NCBI RefSeq assembly: GCF_000455265.1
Contig: NZ_HG005142.1
Location: 456,593 to 520,592 of the forward strand
Length of the DNA: 64,000 nucleotides
Source of the DNA: Paenibacillus antibioticophila
Lineage (GTDB): Bacteria > Bacillota > Bacilli > Paenibacillales > Paenibacillaceae
Direction of reading: 5' to 3'
Positions 35,244 through 44,409 of the stretch are shown here, piece after piece. Within the stretch, counting starts at the first letter, position 1; each line of letters opens with the position of its first letter. The position numbers and the translations under genes are program-made. The notes below the pieces were generated by a model, which did not search any database, was not told where the DNA came from, and saw only the letters and a program-made list of their open reading frames with translations.

Positions 35244-35309
35244 GTTCCTTTTTATAGTATAATGTTGATGTTAGTTGTATATATTTTACTTCCATTAGAG
35301 GTGAACTTT

Positions 35310-36545
35310 ATGTTTGTTATCCAGGAAGAGAAACTCGCTGCTATCTCGCAGCTTCTGCTGCAGAATACAGGAATGCCTGTCTTTACGATCAATTTAGACG
35401 GTAGCCTTCGCGATTCATACTATTCCTATATTTTAGGGCACCCTCTTTTCCCTAATCGAGAAAAACTGTTTTCACAACTCTTCTTTGAGTCAGACAAATA
35501 CGGAGTCCCTTTCATCCGTGCAACTAACGATTATGAATGTTATATAGGTATCAAACTCCAAGATCAAGAAAGAACACCCTACTTCTTCGTAATGGGACCA
35601 AGCGCTACGCTTAAAGTAACCGCAAGTTCGATTTATGAACTACTCATCCAATACCAAGTACCGATGCAGCTTAAGGACACATTGAATGGGTATTATGTAT
35701 CTCTTCCGGTGTATAGCAAACAAAGAGTCATTCATTTTGCTCAGCTAGCTTATTTCTTAATTTTTAATGACTCCATAGATGATGCACTGGTGGTCCGCCT
35801 GAGTAGTTGGTTCCCTCTGCCGTCCTCGAACCAAATGAATCTGGAATTGTATTTATTGAATCAAAGAGTAATGGATACGACTCACTTTGATTATATTTAT
35901 GAAAAGAATACAATGCGTTTGATTAAAGAAGGGCGGCACGAGGAAATCGCAAAATCGCTGTCCTTTCCACCTCCTGCGGAAGAAATGCCAACGGTGACTA
36001 AAAACAACAAAGTCCGCAATGACAAAAATTTGGCAATTACCGCGATTACCATTGCGTGCCGTGCGGCCATCGAGGGGGGGCTAGACTCCAAAATTTCTTA
36101 TTCGCTCAGCGAGATGTTTATCGATCGCATCGAATCGAAGCCGGATTTCCCTGATCTGTTTGGAACGATTAGGGAAGCTTATTTGGAATACGCTAGACGC
36201 GTGAAGGAAGCTCTAAAGCATAATTATTCCCCAGGGGTATTGAACGCGCAGCAATATATTCACAACCATCTCTATCAGAAGATTGAACTGCAACAGCTTG
36301 CCGATCATGTTCATTTGAATGGAAGTTATCTATCGAGGTTATTTAAAAAAGAGGTCGGCATGACTATTACAGAATACATCCATAGAGAAAAGGTACATGA
36401 GGCTAAAAAGTGGCTGACTTTCTCGAAACTATCGATTTCGGAAATCGCGACTCAGCTTCAATTCCATGATCAGAGCCACTTTATCAAGACCTTCAGCCGC
36501 ATAGAACGGATGACGCCGAAGCAATATCGGATAAAGCCAGAGTGA
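35310..36545 (+). CDS. AraC-family transcriptional regulator
   Basis: A protein of about 411 residues. The N-terminal 250 residues are a sensor-like domain of unknown ligand. The C-terminal end holds two helix-turn-helix units (LQQLADHVHLNGSYLSRLFKKEVG and ISEIATQLQFHDQSHFIKTFSR). The ATG at 35310 is chosen because AGAGGTG precedes it; an upstream in-frame start at 35262 overlaps the promoter. It is transcribed away from the GH3-esterase pair, which it probably controls (inference from the divergent layout). It lacks a receiver domain, unlike the second AraC-type regulator at 36760. Confidence 0.85.
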   Translation: MFVIQEEKLAAISQLLLQNTGMPVFTINLDGSLRDSYYSYILGHPLFPNREKLFSQLFFESDKYGVPFIRATNDYECYIGIKLQDQERTPYFFVMGPSATLKVTASSIYELLIQYQVPMQLKDTLNGYYVSLPVYSKQRVIHFAQLAYFLIFNDSIDDALVVRLSSWFPLPSSNQMNLELYLLNQRVMDTTHFDYIYEKNTMRLIKEGRHEEIAKSLSFPPPAEEMPTVTKNNKVRNDKNLAITAITIACRAAIEGGLDSKISYSLSEMFIDRIESKPDFPDLFGTIREAYLEYARRVKEALKHNYSPGVLNAQQYIHNHLYQKIELQQLADHVHLNGSYLSRLFKKEVGMTITEYIHREKVHEAKKWLTFSKLSISEIATQLQFHDQSHFIKTFSRIERMTPKQYRIKPE

Positions 36546-36633
36546 AATGCTCCAAGTAAAATATCCTGTGTTCCTATCGAACTATTCAATTCTGAAAAAG
36601 GTGAGGTCACTGAACAGCATTCGAATAGTAAGT

Positions 36634-36683
36634 AAAAAAAGAGCCGTCCCTCCTGATAAAAGAATGATCCAGGGGGATGGCTC
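36634..36683 (-). terminator. Terminator between convergent AraC and YesN-like genes
   Basis: GAGCCGTCCCTCC and GGGGGATGGCTC arms. Reading leftward the stem is followed by seven T, so it mainly serves the minus-strand regulator gene. Confidence 0.8.
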
Positions 36684-36759
36684 AGCTATCTAATTTGCCT
36701 TCATTATTTGAGACAGGAGATAACCCATATTATTCCACTATATGGGTTCTAATTTTCGA

Positions 36760-38364
36760 CTAATCCGTAGATGATTTTTTTATGTTGCTGTTTTTGAATT
36801 CTTGAGGAGAGGTTCCTATTTCTTTGGTAAATATACGATTGAAACTGGAATAATTGTAATAACCGACTAACATAGCAACATCCCCTATGCTTTTGTCTGT
36901 ATGAATAAGAAGTTCTTTTGCTACTTCCATTTTCTTGTTAATGATGTACCTGCTAATGGATACGCCAACCTCTTTTTTGAAAATTCTAGTTAGGTAATCC
37001 GCATTTAGATATACATTGTTTGCAATATGTTCCATTGAAATTTCTTCCGATAGATGAAGTTGGATATAGTTCTTCGTCCTTTCCACTGGATTGCTGCGAT
37101 TCGCATTCGTCTTATCGAAATTTCGCATGATGTTCAAAGTATGGCTCACCCAATCCAACAGGCCTTCCAAGGATTCCAAGGAGTTTTTTAACAAGAGATT
37201 AGACTGTGGATCTCCCAATAGTTCATTGACAAAAATGCTACGATCATTGGCAAATTCAAAGATAAGATAATAAAAATCTCTAGTGAAGTGATTTAGAAAA
37301 TCGCGATTAATAATGGATTTTTTTGTGTGTGTCAATCGATCTCTAATATCACTCAGTATCTCCTCATATCTGCCTTGTTTTAGCCATTCTCTCCATTCAC
37401 CGATAGGATTGTCCGAATAAATTACGGTATCAAATTGTTGTTCCTGATAAAGGAAAAATACTTCGGACTCGTGAATTACATTATTAAAATCTCTCTCTTG
37501 TAGAGCTTCTATGCTTGATGGCATTTCATAAATGGAATCTTTGATTCCAACATAACAACAAATGATCTCCTTGATATACTTCGATGCAGCAGCAATTAAT
37601 TGTCTACAGCAATCCTCGATAATGTTATTTAGACGATGTTCTTCCAGTTCTGTATCCAATCGTAGCATTATCAGAACGGACATTTCCGAAAACGGAAGCA
37701 CTTCCCTTTCGATTTCCGGAATTACTAAAATTTCGTTGGCTATGTTTCTCAATGCATATTGAAGCAGTTTTTGATCCACTTTATTAACAGGCTCAGTCCA
37801 TTTCTTCGTAACGACAAGGATGGGAAGGTAGTAACTCTCGAGACGGATATCCAGTCTCTTCTGACGGAAGTAGTTCATCAAACTCTCCTTGTTTGGCGAT
37901 ATTTCGCCAAGGAAGAAATCTTTCCAAAACTGCCTGATCACTGTTTCCTTGTTCTGGATCCAAGAATTACTATTCTCTTTCAAGATTCTATTTGTTAAGA
38001 TCTTTTCCATTGTTTTTTTTAGGACGAGTTCTACTTTAGAAAATTCCAATGGTTTCAGAATGTAGTCGACACTGCCTAATTGCATGGCTTCTTGCAAAAA
38101 GTGAAAATCAGCATGACATGTCATAAAAATGCATTTTACATTGGGGTAATGCTCATTAGTCCATTTTAATAACTCAAGCCCTGACCCCATCGGCATTTCT
38201 ATATCGCTAAGCAAAATATCTATCGATCTTTTTTGGAATTGACGAATGGCATCCTGCACATTCGTGGCAGTGTACACTTTCCCGATCCCCAATGTTTCCC
38301 ATTGAATTCCGTTCCGAACAGCCTCGATCGCACTTAATTCATCGTCAACGATCATTACATTCAT
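36760..38364 (-). CDS. YesN-type response regulator with AraC DNA-binding domain
   Basis: A protein of about 534 residues. The receiver domain has the acidic pair in VDDELSA, the phosphorylated Asp in DILLSDIEMP and Lys in YILKPLEF. A long middle region follows, then an AraC-type two-unit helix-turn-helix end (EHIANNVYLNADYLTRIFKKEVG, VAMLVGYYNYSSFNRIFTKEIG). The ATG at 38364 is chosen over an upstream frame because MNVMIVDDE is the canonical start. Its kinase partner at 38461 is divergent. I infer that it activates the six GTCGGA promoters, since direct repeats two helical turns apart just upstream of -35 are typical AraC-family targets. Confidence 0.9.
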   Translation of the reverse strand: MNVMIVDDELSAIEAVRNGIQWETLGIGKVYTATNVQDAIRQFQKRSIDILLSDIEMPMGSGLELLKWTNEHYPNVKCIFMTCHADFHFLQEAMQLGSVDYILKPLEFSKVELVLKKTMEKILTNRILKENSNSWIQNKETVIRQFWKDFFLGEISPNKESLMNYFRQKRLDIRLESYYLPILVVTKKWTEPVNKVDQKLLQYALRNIANEILVIPEIEREVLPFSEMSVLIMLRLDTELEEHRLNNIIEDCCRQLIAAASKYIKEIICCYVGIKDSIYEMPSSIEALQERDFNNVIHESEVFFLYQEQQFDTVIYSDNPIGEWREWLKQGRYEEILSDIRDRLTHTKKSIINRDFLNHFTRDFYYLIFEFANDRSIFVNELLGDPQSNLLLKNSLESLEGLLDWVSHTLNIMRNFDKTNANRSNPVERTKNYIQLHLSEEISMEHIANNVYLNADYLTRIFKKEVGVSISRYIINKKMEVAKELLIHTDKSIGDVAMLVGYYNYSSFNRIFTKEIGTSPQEFKNSNIKKSSTD

Positions 38365-38390
38365 GGTGAAAATAAACCTCCTGTTACGGT

Positions 38391-38418
38391 TTGACTTTAT
38401 TCCATCCAAAAGTATAAT
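38391..38418 (+). promoter_or_regulatory. SigA-type promoter of the kinase gene
   Basis: TTGACT at 38391 and TATAAT at 38413 with a 16-base spacer, about 43 bases before the ATG at 38461. It overlaps the region upstream of the divergent regulator gene. It has none of the GTCGGA boxes, so the sensor appears to be made constitutively. Confidence 0.65.
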
Positions 38419-38460
38419 TGTTTTAGCAAGATTAGTGTAAACCTAACATCGAGGAGTTGC

Positions 38461-40152
38461 ATGATCATGAAGCACTTTTATTATACAGGTTTTCCCAATT
38501 CGATTCTCTTTAAGATTCTCGCCGTTTTCACTATTCTTATTCCCTTGATCGTTTTGTTTATCTACAATAATTACCAATCCCGATCCACCCTCGTTGAACA
38601 GATTAAAAGTACTCATTTGAACATGATGGAGTCCTATTGGATTCAGATTGACAACCAACTGAAAAATGCTGCCAGCTTCGCAATTACTACCGCTTTTTTC
38701 GAAAATGACCCCCAGTTGGCCTTAAGCAAAAGTGAACCGAAGTCCATGTTAGCCAAGCAAAGAATTTCTCTGAAGCTCTCGGAACAAATCATTAATTATA
38801 ACAACATCATCGATACGCTTTTTGTCTATACCGATAATGATTTTATCTCGGCCAACAAGACTAGCTTAAAATCGGAAGAACGAGATGCCATCAAATCCCT
38901 TGTCTTGGAGACTGCTCACAGTTTAGAAATGGACAGATTGAATGCGAACTGGAATCTCGTAAAGATAGACGGCCATAGCAGTATGCTCTATATTAGTAAA
39001 GGTGACAACGCCGTTTTGACCGGGGTATATATCAATTTGGACAGACTTGTAGGCCAGTATGCGCCTAAAGATGAGAGCGCTTCCCTATTATTATTGTCAA
39101 ATGATGACGTGGCAAGCTCCAATTTTATACATCCTAAAAATAGCCTGATCGTTACAGCGTCCTCCTCTGCAGCACCGATCTCATTCGTAGAGATCATCCA
39201 GTTAAAAACGATCATGGAAACATTCCCCTTTATGCAAAAGTATATACTAGCTATTTCTGTCATGGTCGCATTACTGCTGCCGTTCATTTTTTTATTGCTG
39301 AGGCAGATCGTGGTTCAACCTTTACAACAATTAAATAAAGCAATGAAACATATCCAACGCGGAGATCTGCAATACCGAATTCCTCCCTACCGCGTATCCA
39401 ATGAAATCGCCATCGTAAACCAAACGTTTAACCAGATGATGGACGAGGTCCAATATTTAAAAATAAGTGTCTACGAAGAAGAACTCAAGGCTCAGAAGTC
39501 TCAGCTTCGCAATCTTCAATTGCAAGTACGACCACATTTTATTATTAACTCTTTGAACATGGTTTATAATCTGCTTGAGAATGGTGATTCCCAGACAGCC
39601 AGGAGACTGATTATTCATTCAGTTGATTTTTATCGATACATGACCAAAGTGGATATCGACCTAGTCCCGCTATATGAAGAAATCAAACATGTAAAAACTT
39701 ACCTTCAGATCCAATCGATACGCTACAATAACAAATTCACCTATTCCATTAATACTAATAAAATGGTAGAAGACATGCTAGTGCCCCCCATGCTGATCCA
39801 AAATTTTGTGGAAAATTCCATCAAATATGCTATCCAGGCAGATAGATGTATCCACATATCGATTAAAGTAGACACATTCGAGATCGACTTCTACCCGTTT
39901 GCCAAGATCATAATTTCTGACACGGGGAACGGTTATCCGACTCACCTACTCGATCGGCTAAATCATGGTCAGATTATTGAGGACCAAAACGGCGAGCATA
40001 TTGGTATACGCAATAGCGTACAGCGTCTCTCTTTGCTGTTTGAAGAAAAAGCAAGATGGCATTTTTATAATAATAACGGCGCCGTGAGCGAACTCATTCT
40101 ACCCGCTCTTTTTTCAGACCATTCGGAAGTTATGCCTGAAGATGAAGAATAA
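38461..40152 (+). CDS. YesM-type sensor histidine kinase
   Basis: A 563-residue membrane kinase. Membrane helices lie at about 17-37 and 260-280 with an extracellular sensor between them. A HAMP domain follows (LNKAMKHIQRGDLQYRIPP). The His_kinase domain carries the phosphoacceptor His in VRPHFIINSLNMV. ATP-binding motifs are PPMLIQNFVENSIKYA and ISDTGNGYP. It phosphorylates the neighbouring YesN-type regulator, presumably on sensing a sugar or binding protein outside (family knowledge). Strong GAGGAG site. Confidence 0.9.
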   Translation: MIMKHFYYTGFPNSILFKILAVFTILIPLIVLFIYNNYQSRSTLVEQIKSTHLNMMESYWIQIDNQLKNAASFAITTAFFENDPQLALSKSEPKSMLAKQRISLKLSEQIINYNNIIDTLFVYTDNDFISANKTSLKSEERDAIKSLVLETAHSLEMDRLNANWNLVKIDGHSSMLYISKGDNAVLTGVYINLDRLVGQYAPKDESASLLLLSNDDVASSNFIHPKNSLIVTASSSAAPISFVEIIQLKTIMETFPFMQKYILAISVMVALLLPFIFLLLRQIVVQPLQQLNKAMKHIQRGDLQYRIPPYRVSNEIAIVNQTFNQMMDEVQYLKISVYEEELKAQKSQLRNLQLQVRPHFIINSLNMVYNLLENGDSQTARRLIIHSVDFYRYMTKVDIDLVPLYEEIKHVKTYLQIQSIRYNNKFTYSINTNKMVEDMLVPPMLIQNFVENSIKYAIQADRCIHISIKVDTFEIDFYPFAKIIISDTGNGYPTHLLDRLNHGQIIEDQNGEHIGIRNSVQRLSLLFEEKARWHFYNNNGAVSELILPALFSDHSEVMPEDEE

Positions 40153-40174
40153 GCCATTCAGAAGAATGGCTTAT
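40149..40174. terminator. Small hairpin between convergent genes
   Basis: AAGCCATTC and GAATGGCTT perfect arms with a four-base loop, at the stop of the kinase gene and 6 bases from the stop of the GH1 gene. There is no T run, so termination is uncertain. Confidence 0.4.
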
Positions 40175-40179
40175 CACCG

Positions 40180-41448
40180 CTAGATGGTTCGATTTTTTGC
40201 AATACTTCCGAAATGGTATGCACTTCTTTTCGGTATCCTCTTTTGCGTGGATCGATCTACTTCAATTAACCCGAATCGTTTAGAATAGCCCAGCTGCCAT
40301 TCGAAGTTGTCCAGTAATGACCAGTGCATATAACCAAGAACAGGAATTCCATCAGAAATGCAAGCGTGTACCCCCTCCAGAGCGCGATTGATAAAAGCTA
40401 TTCGCTTCTCGTCATCGTCCGTCGCCACTCCATTTTCCGTCACTATTATCGGCTTATTCAGATGCTCAAAGGCTTTGCGAATAACTGATTCCAATCCTTG
40501 CGGATAATATTCATAGCCCATCTGGGTAGTCTCTGCATCTTCCGGAACAGGTAGCATGCCATCAGGACCGAAAACCGATCGCGTATAATTTTGCAGGCCA
40601 AAGAAATCATCGTTCTGAAGATAGGGAAGAAACTGTAGAAACTCCTCATACAGTTCATTTGCAGCATGATCCTCTCCCCCTGGAACAGATTGAAAGTCAT
40701 ACAAAGATAAAGTGATACCGATCGAAGCTGTCGGACACACTTGTCTAATTGCATCTCTCGCTTTCGTATGGGCCCGAAAGATAATTTCCATTCCTTGATC
40801 AGAGCGCGGAGCCAAAAAAGTGTTTATTTCTTGGGGAGAAATGCCGAAGGCTTTGCCCAATTCGGCGTAATAATTTTGCATTCGAGTCATCATTCCTGTG
40901 TTGATTCCGACTTGGGCGTTCCCCCCGGACTGATGTTTTTCCATGATTTTTTTGATGCCGATTGCAATGTTCGCTTCATTAATCGTACAGACATAAGGAA
41001 TCGCATCCCCAAGCTTGGACATGACATATTCGCAATAGCGGGCAAATCGTTCCGGCGTCTCCTCCGACTCCCAACCTCCCGCCTGGATGAGCCATTGCGG
41101 AGAGGTAAAGTGATGCAACGTCACAATCGGAGTAACATTGTATTCTTTACAAGCTTCCAGTACATCTTTATAGTGCTGGATGGCTGTTTCGTCGAACTTC
41201 CCTTCCTCGGGTTCGATTCGAGCCCATTCGATAGAGAATCGATACGTATTCAACCCGAGTCCCGTTAATAACCCTATATCTCCTCTATAGAGCCGGAAAT
41301 GGTCTACCGCCTCACCAGAAGGCTCAGTAAATGAACTTCCGTTTATATTTTCCATAAGCCAAAAATCAGAGTGAACATTATTTCCCTCTACTTGATGAGC
41401 CGCAGTGGAAGCTCCCCATAAAAAATGTTCTGGAAATTTACGTATCAT
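40180..41448 (-). CDS. Glycoside hydrolase family 1 beta-glucosidase
   Basis: A 422-residue GH1 enzyme beginning FPEHFLWGASTAAHQVEGN, the family signature. The acid/base Glu is at about residue 158 in CTINEANI and the nucleophile Glu at about 338 in VTENGVAT. YRFSIEWARIEP and MHWSLLDNFEW complete the barrel. There is no signal peptide and no Arg/Lys pocket typical of phospho-glucosidases that I can see, so it probably acts on non-phosphorylated beta-glucosides. The ATG at 41448 follows GAGGAG. It has a regulon promoter at 41517. Confidence 0.93.
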   Translation of the reverse strand: MIRKFPEHFLWGASTAAHQVEGNNVHSDFWLMENINGSSFTEPSGEAVDHFRLYRGDIGLLTGLGLNTYRFSIEWARIEPEEGKFDETAIQHYKDVLEACKEYNVTPIVTLHHFTSPQWLIQAGGWESEETPERFARYCEYVMSKLGDAIPYVCTINEANIAIGIKKIMEKHQSGGNAQVGINTGMMTRMQNYYAELGKAFGISPQEINTFLAPRSDQGMEIIFRAHTKARDAIRQVCPTASIGITLSLYDFQSVPGGEDHAANELYEEFLQFLPYLQNDDFFGLQNYTRSVFGPDGMLPVPEDAETTQMGYEYYPQGLESVIRKAFEHLNKPIIVTENGVATDDDEKRIAFINRALEGVHACISDGIPVLGYMHWSLLDNFEWQLGYSKRFGLIEVDRSTQKRIPKRSAYHFGSIAKNRTI

Positions 41449-41516
41449 GTTTGGTATTTCTCCTCTCAAGAGTTATCAATTTATGCCGATCACGACTAAA
41501 ACGTCGAATATATATT

Positions 41517-41581
41517 ATTTTATATAGCGTTAGCATTCTGACGGTATACATAATGCGACCAAATTGATTTCTTTTTCCGAC
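41517..41581 (-). promoter_or_regulatory. GTCGGA-regulon promoter of the GH1 gene
   Basis: Minus strand: GTCGGA starts at 41581, GTCGCA at 41559 (22 bp apart), GTATACCG at 41549, TAAAAT at 41522. It lies about 70 bases before the start codon. Confidence 0.7.
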
Positions 41582-41589
41582 GACCTTGG

Positions 41590-42440
41590 CAGGAAACCGA
41601 GCATATTCATTCCTTCATAAATATTGTTAAGCGCAGGTAGTAATGGAGAAGCAAAACAAAATTGCTATAGATAATAAGCCATTGTAGATTCCCTTGACTT
41701 TGCATTTTTAGTATTTTTATATTGTGTTGGTAACAGATCGCAGCTATTGCATATCCTGCACGTTAGAAAATGTGCTACTCTTTAAGAATTCAAAAGGATA
41801 TCCGTAACGAATTGTTGTCCCAAATACTGTTTATCCAGCTGAACTTATCACTCCACACTCGCACAGCGCATGTCTTTGTCCAATATCGGAATGGAGGTCT
41901 TCTTAACGAAGAAGGTCTGGCAAGCCAGTATGGCGCTTACGGTTGCCCCTGCTTCATGGGAATCATTCCGGCTTCCAGGAACTTTTTCATAAATATCCCT
42001 TTGATAAGAAATCCATAACCAACGAAATATTACAAGACGGACTAGGAGCAGGTATGGAACGGATATGGTCCGGAAAAGTCTCTTATGATTGGGATCCTCT
42101 TAGCCAGCGATCTACGAGAAAAAAAGAAGTAATTTGTTTTTCTTCCGCTGTTAGAGCGTCGGAGTTAGGCATAAATAACAGATCAATAAAACCACCATAA
42201 TATCCCAAGTATTGACTCATAGAGACCTACCAAATATTTGGAAAACCAAAGATTATTTGTTATTTTTTAAAAAAGTCATTGGAGTCGTTAAGTACCAATG
42301 GTAGCGCAATTTGAATCACCTAAAGGACACGGATTTACTGACGGAGGGAAGGTTCGTTGTTTGCAGTGTCCTCCCTGCATTCAAATCTTTCATCTGCGTA
42401 TACTCGAACAATAAATAACTTTTTCATATGAAAGAATCGC
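41590..42440. other. Region without a convincing gene
   Basis: Two overlapping plus-strand frames at 41770-42200 share the appearance of a decayed gene. The piece ITNEILQDGLGAGMERIWSG looks protein-like but I do not recognise it. No ribosome site fits. Nothing else is seen before the terminator at 42456. Confidence 0.35.
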
Positions 42441-42455
42441 ATCGTTATCTATAAC

Positions 42456-42516
42456 ATATCCCTCCAATTTCTAGAGATCAAATATGGTCTCTAGTTGTTC
42501 TGAGGGATATTTTTAT
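42456..42516 (+). terminator. Terminator upstream of the sigma-like gene
   Basis: ATATCCCTC and GAGGGATAT outer arms with an inner CTAGAGA/TCTCTAG pairing, followed by TTTTTATA. It shields the sigma-like gene from upstream transcription. Confidence 0.75.
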
Positions 42517-42587
42517 ATCTTTTGAGTTGCCTTTTTGCCACCTAGTTCCTATTTACCAAATAAGAGATAATGAAAGGAGAGGTAAAG

Positions 42588-42968
42588 ATGGGCTCAAGAC
42601 ATGGGGATTGTAAAGCAGTTGAAAAAGGGTTTAGCAACTATACTAAAGTATGTCTTAAACACGCTAGCAGAGATTATTTCAAGAAGCTATATCGAGATTC
42701 TGTTCTTGTACCGTTTGATGAATGTGAACCAAAGATCGCCATTAATATCCGGACAAGCACTACAATAACTTTTGAGGATTATGCTGCACTCTCACAAGCC
42801 ATTGAGACTTTGAGCTCCTCAGAAAAAAAGGTGTTATATCTAAAATTTTTTCAAGACAAAACAGATAAGGAAGTCGCTCAGTTTATTGGTGTAACGAGAC
42901 AGGCAATCACTAAATCAAAATCGAATGTATTGGTGAAGCTTAAAAGTCACCTGGAAGTTCAATCATAA
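42588..42968 (+). CDS. Sigma-70-like regulator of the mobile element (Tn916 Orf7-like / SigO-like)
   Basis: A 126-residue protein whose C-terminal half is a sigma region 4-type helix-turn-helix: SQAIETLSSSEKKVLYLKF, then TDKEVAQFIGVTRQAITKSKSNVL. The ATG at 42588 is chosen because AAAGGAGAGG lies between it and an in-frame ATG at 42570. A small gene with the matching helix-turn-helix partner follows at 43041. The pairing resembles Orf7/Orf8 of Tn916 and the two-part sigma factor SigO-RsoA (family knowledge). It probably controls transfer or excision genes. Confidence 0.7.
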   Translation: MGSRHGDCKAVEKGFSNYTKVCLKHASRDYFKKLYRDSVLVPFDECEPKIAINIRTSTTITFEDYAALSQAIETLSSSEKKVLYLKFFQDKTDKEVAQFIGVTRQAITKSKSNVLVKLKSHLEVQS

Positions 42969-43040
42969 TTTTTACTATCGCATACGTGCTCCTCCTTCGA
43001 TAATAATGGTGACAACATTGATCAAAGGAGGACCTTTCAT

Positions 43041-43241
43041 ATGCGTGAAGTTATACATCTGATTCAACTCGCTCAAAACGGTGATACACAGGCTGAAGCA
43101 GAGCTTATTCATCGTTACGAGCCGCTAATTAATAAGTACTCTAGACAAAATGGGAGACTTAATGAAGATTGCAAGCAACAATTAATTTTGGAGTTTATTC
43201 TTGCTGTACGTCGCTTTGATCTCAAGCGATATTATCATTAA
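43041..43241 (+). CDS. RsoA/Tn916 Orf8-like helix-turn-helix protein
   Basis: A 66-residue protein: VIHLIQLAQNGDTQAEAELIHRYEPLINKYSR is the sigma region 2-like HTH_16 motif also seen in RsoA and Tn916 Orf8. It ends in LEFILAVRRFDLKRYYH. A perfect AAAGGAGG site precedes the ATG. With the sigma-like gene 72 bases upstream it could form a split sigma factor, one part binding -10 and the other -35 (inference by analogy with SigO-RsoA). Confidence 0.7.
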   Translation: MREVIHLIQLAQNGDTQAEAELIHRYEPLINKYSRQNGRLNEDCKQQLILEFILAVRRFDLKRYYH

Positions 43242-43350
43242 AAATAGTGCCCCCGTAAAGGTAAATGGAGCTTGTTTTTGATATTTCGCTCCCCTATTTT
43301 ATTGATAAAATATGCCTTCTAAGAATAAGAAGAGTAATTAATGACAAAAC

Positions 43351-43396
43351 AAAAAATCAAGCCATCTTGTCAGTAAACAAGACAGCTTGATTTTTT
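43351..43396. terminator. Bidirectional terminator
   Basis: AAAAAATCAAGC..CTTGT and ACAAG..GCTTGATTTTTT arms give a long stem with A and T runs on both sides. It ends the sigma/RsoA-like unit. In 43397-43670 I see only the region upstream of the TetR gene. Confidence 0.8.
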
Positions 43397-43670
43397 GTAG
43401 TGCCACTTTTTATAAAACTCCTTCATCGTTTCTTGTATTTCTAAGAAAATGTTGGTACAGAAACGTATCGTATAATTTTCAAAAAAATAATTCTCAGTTT
43501 CGGAGTATATGTTTCCCAATTTAACCATACGATTGACGACGTTCTTTCCATGCCTAAGCTGCTCGGTATTTAAATAAATATCGTTATTTCGATGCTGTTG
43601 TTTTCCGATCATTGTCCATGTAAACTATAACGTGATGAAAACCTGCTCTGCATAAAATCGAGGTGCCTTG

Positions 43671-44255
43671 ATGTCAAACACGAAAAAAATTGATCTTCGA
43701 ATCCAACGAACGAAACAATTGCTGCACGATGCTTTTGTTATTCTGCTTCAAGAGAAGCCCTTCTTCAAGATATCCGTCAACAACCTGACAACGAGAGCCG
43801 GAATAAACCGAGTGACTTTTTATTTACACTACAAAAACATGGAAGAATTCATTGAGCATTTTTTAGAGGAATACGTCATGAAAATACAGGAAGTCGTGTT
43901 TCGTTATTACGATGAAGCTTTGCCGAGGGAAGAACGTGAGAAGCGAATTTTCGAGTATTTATTAACCTATATTCAAGAGAACAGAGTGGTATATCATTTG
44001 TTGTTTGTGCAGAAAGCATTGCCGCAATTCGATCAACGAGTTATCCATTCACTGAAATCTAAGACAGTAAATCACATCCATGAGTACAGGCGGTCCCTTT
44101 CCGACTATGAGATGCCGAAGGAAGTCGCTTCATGGTATGCCATCTCGGCGATGTTCGGTACGATTACTTTCTGGCTGGAACAGGATCTCCCGTATTCCCC
44201 AAATTATCTAGCTGACAAAATCGTTCGTTTAAATCCTTTGCGTAACCTTACGTGA
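43671..44255 (+). CDS. TetR/AcrR-family transcriptional regulator
   Basis: A 194-residue protein. The N-terminal helix-turn-helix is LLQEKPFFKISVNNLTTRAGINRVTFYLHYKNMEEFIEHFL, the TetR type. The C-terminal helical domain resembles TetR_C_33 regulators (YLLTYIQENRVVYHLLF). The ATG at 43671 is taken because the preceding TTG lies too close to GAGGTG. It is followed after 154 bases by the dehydrogenase gene. A palindrome in that gap (44296-44313) is the likely operator, so the dehydrogenase is its probable target. Confidence 0.8.
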   Translation: MSNTKKIDLRIQRTKQLLHDAFVILLQEKPFFKISVNNLTTRAGINRVTFYLHYKNMEEFIEHFLEEYVMKIQEVVFRYYDEALPREEREKRIFEYLLTYIQENRVVYHLLFVQKALPQFDQRVIHSLKSKTVNHIHEYRRSLSDYEMPKEVASWYAISAMFGTITFWLEQDLPYSPNYLADKIVRLNPLRNLT

Positions 44256-44295
44256 AAAAATTAGCTAAAACCGTCTAAGTTTCGAACGATAGTTT

Positions 44296-44313
44296 ACAGT
44301 TACACTTAACTGT
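44296..44313. promoter_or_regulatory. Palindrome, candidate TetR operator
   Basis: ACAGTTACACTTAACTGT is an 18-base imperfect palindrome (7-base halves ACAGTTA/TTAACTGT) within a wider ACGATAG..CTGTCGT symmetry. It lies about 100 bases upstream of the dehydrogenase ATG. Confidence 0.5.
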
Positions 44314-44409
44314 CGTTTATTTTACAAATTGTTGGAATCTGTAAATTGCAAGGTTAGTTTCTGTCCTCTAAGATAGAGGTGTAACCTATCCATTGGAGGA
44401 AAGTAACAT

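Noticed and set aside
40741..41268. 175-codon plus-strand open frame
   Set aside because: It is opposite the GH1 gene with catalytic motifs on the other strand.
43370..43612. 80-codon minus-strand frame
   Set aside because: Its end lies inside a strong bidirectional terminator and it occupies the region upstream of the TetR gene.
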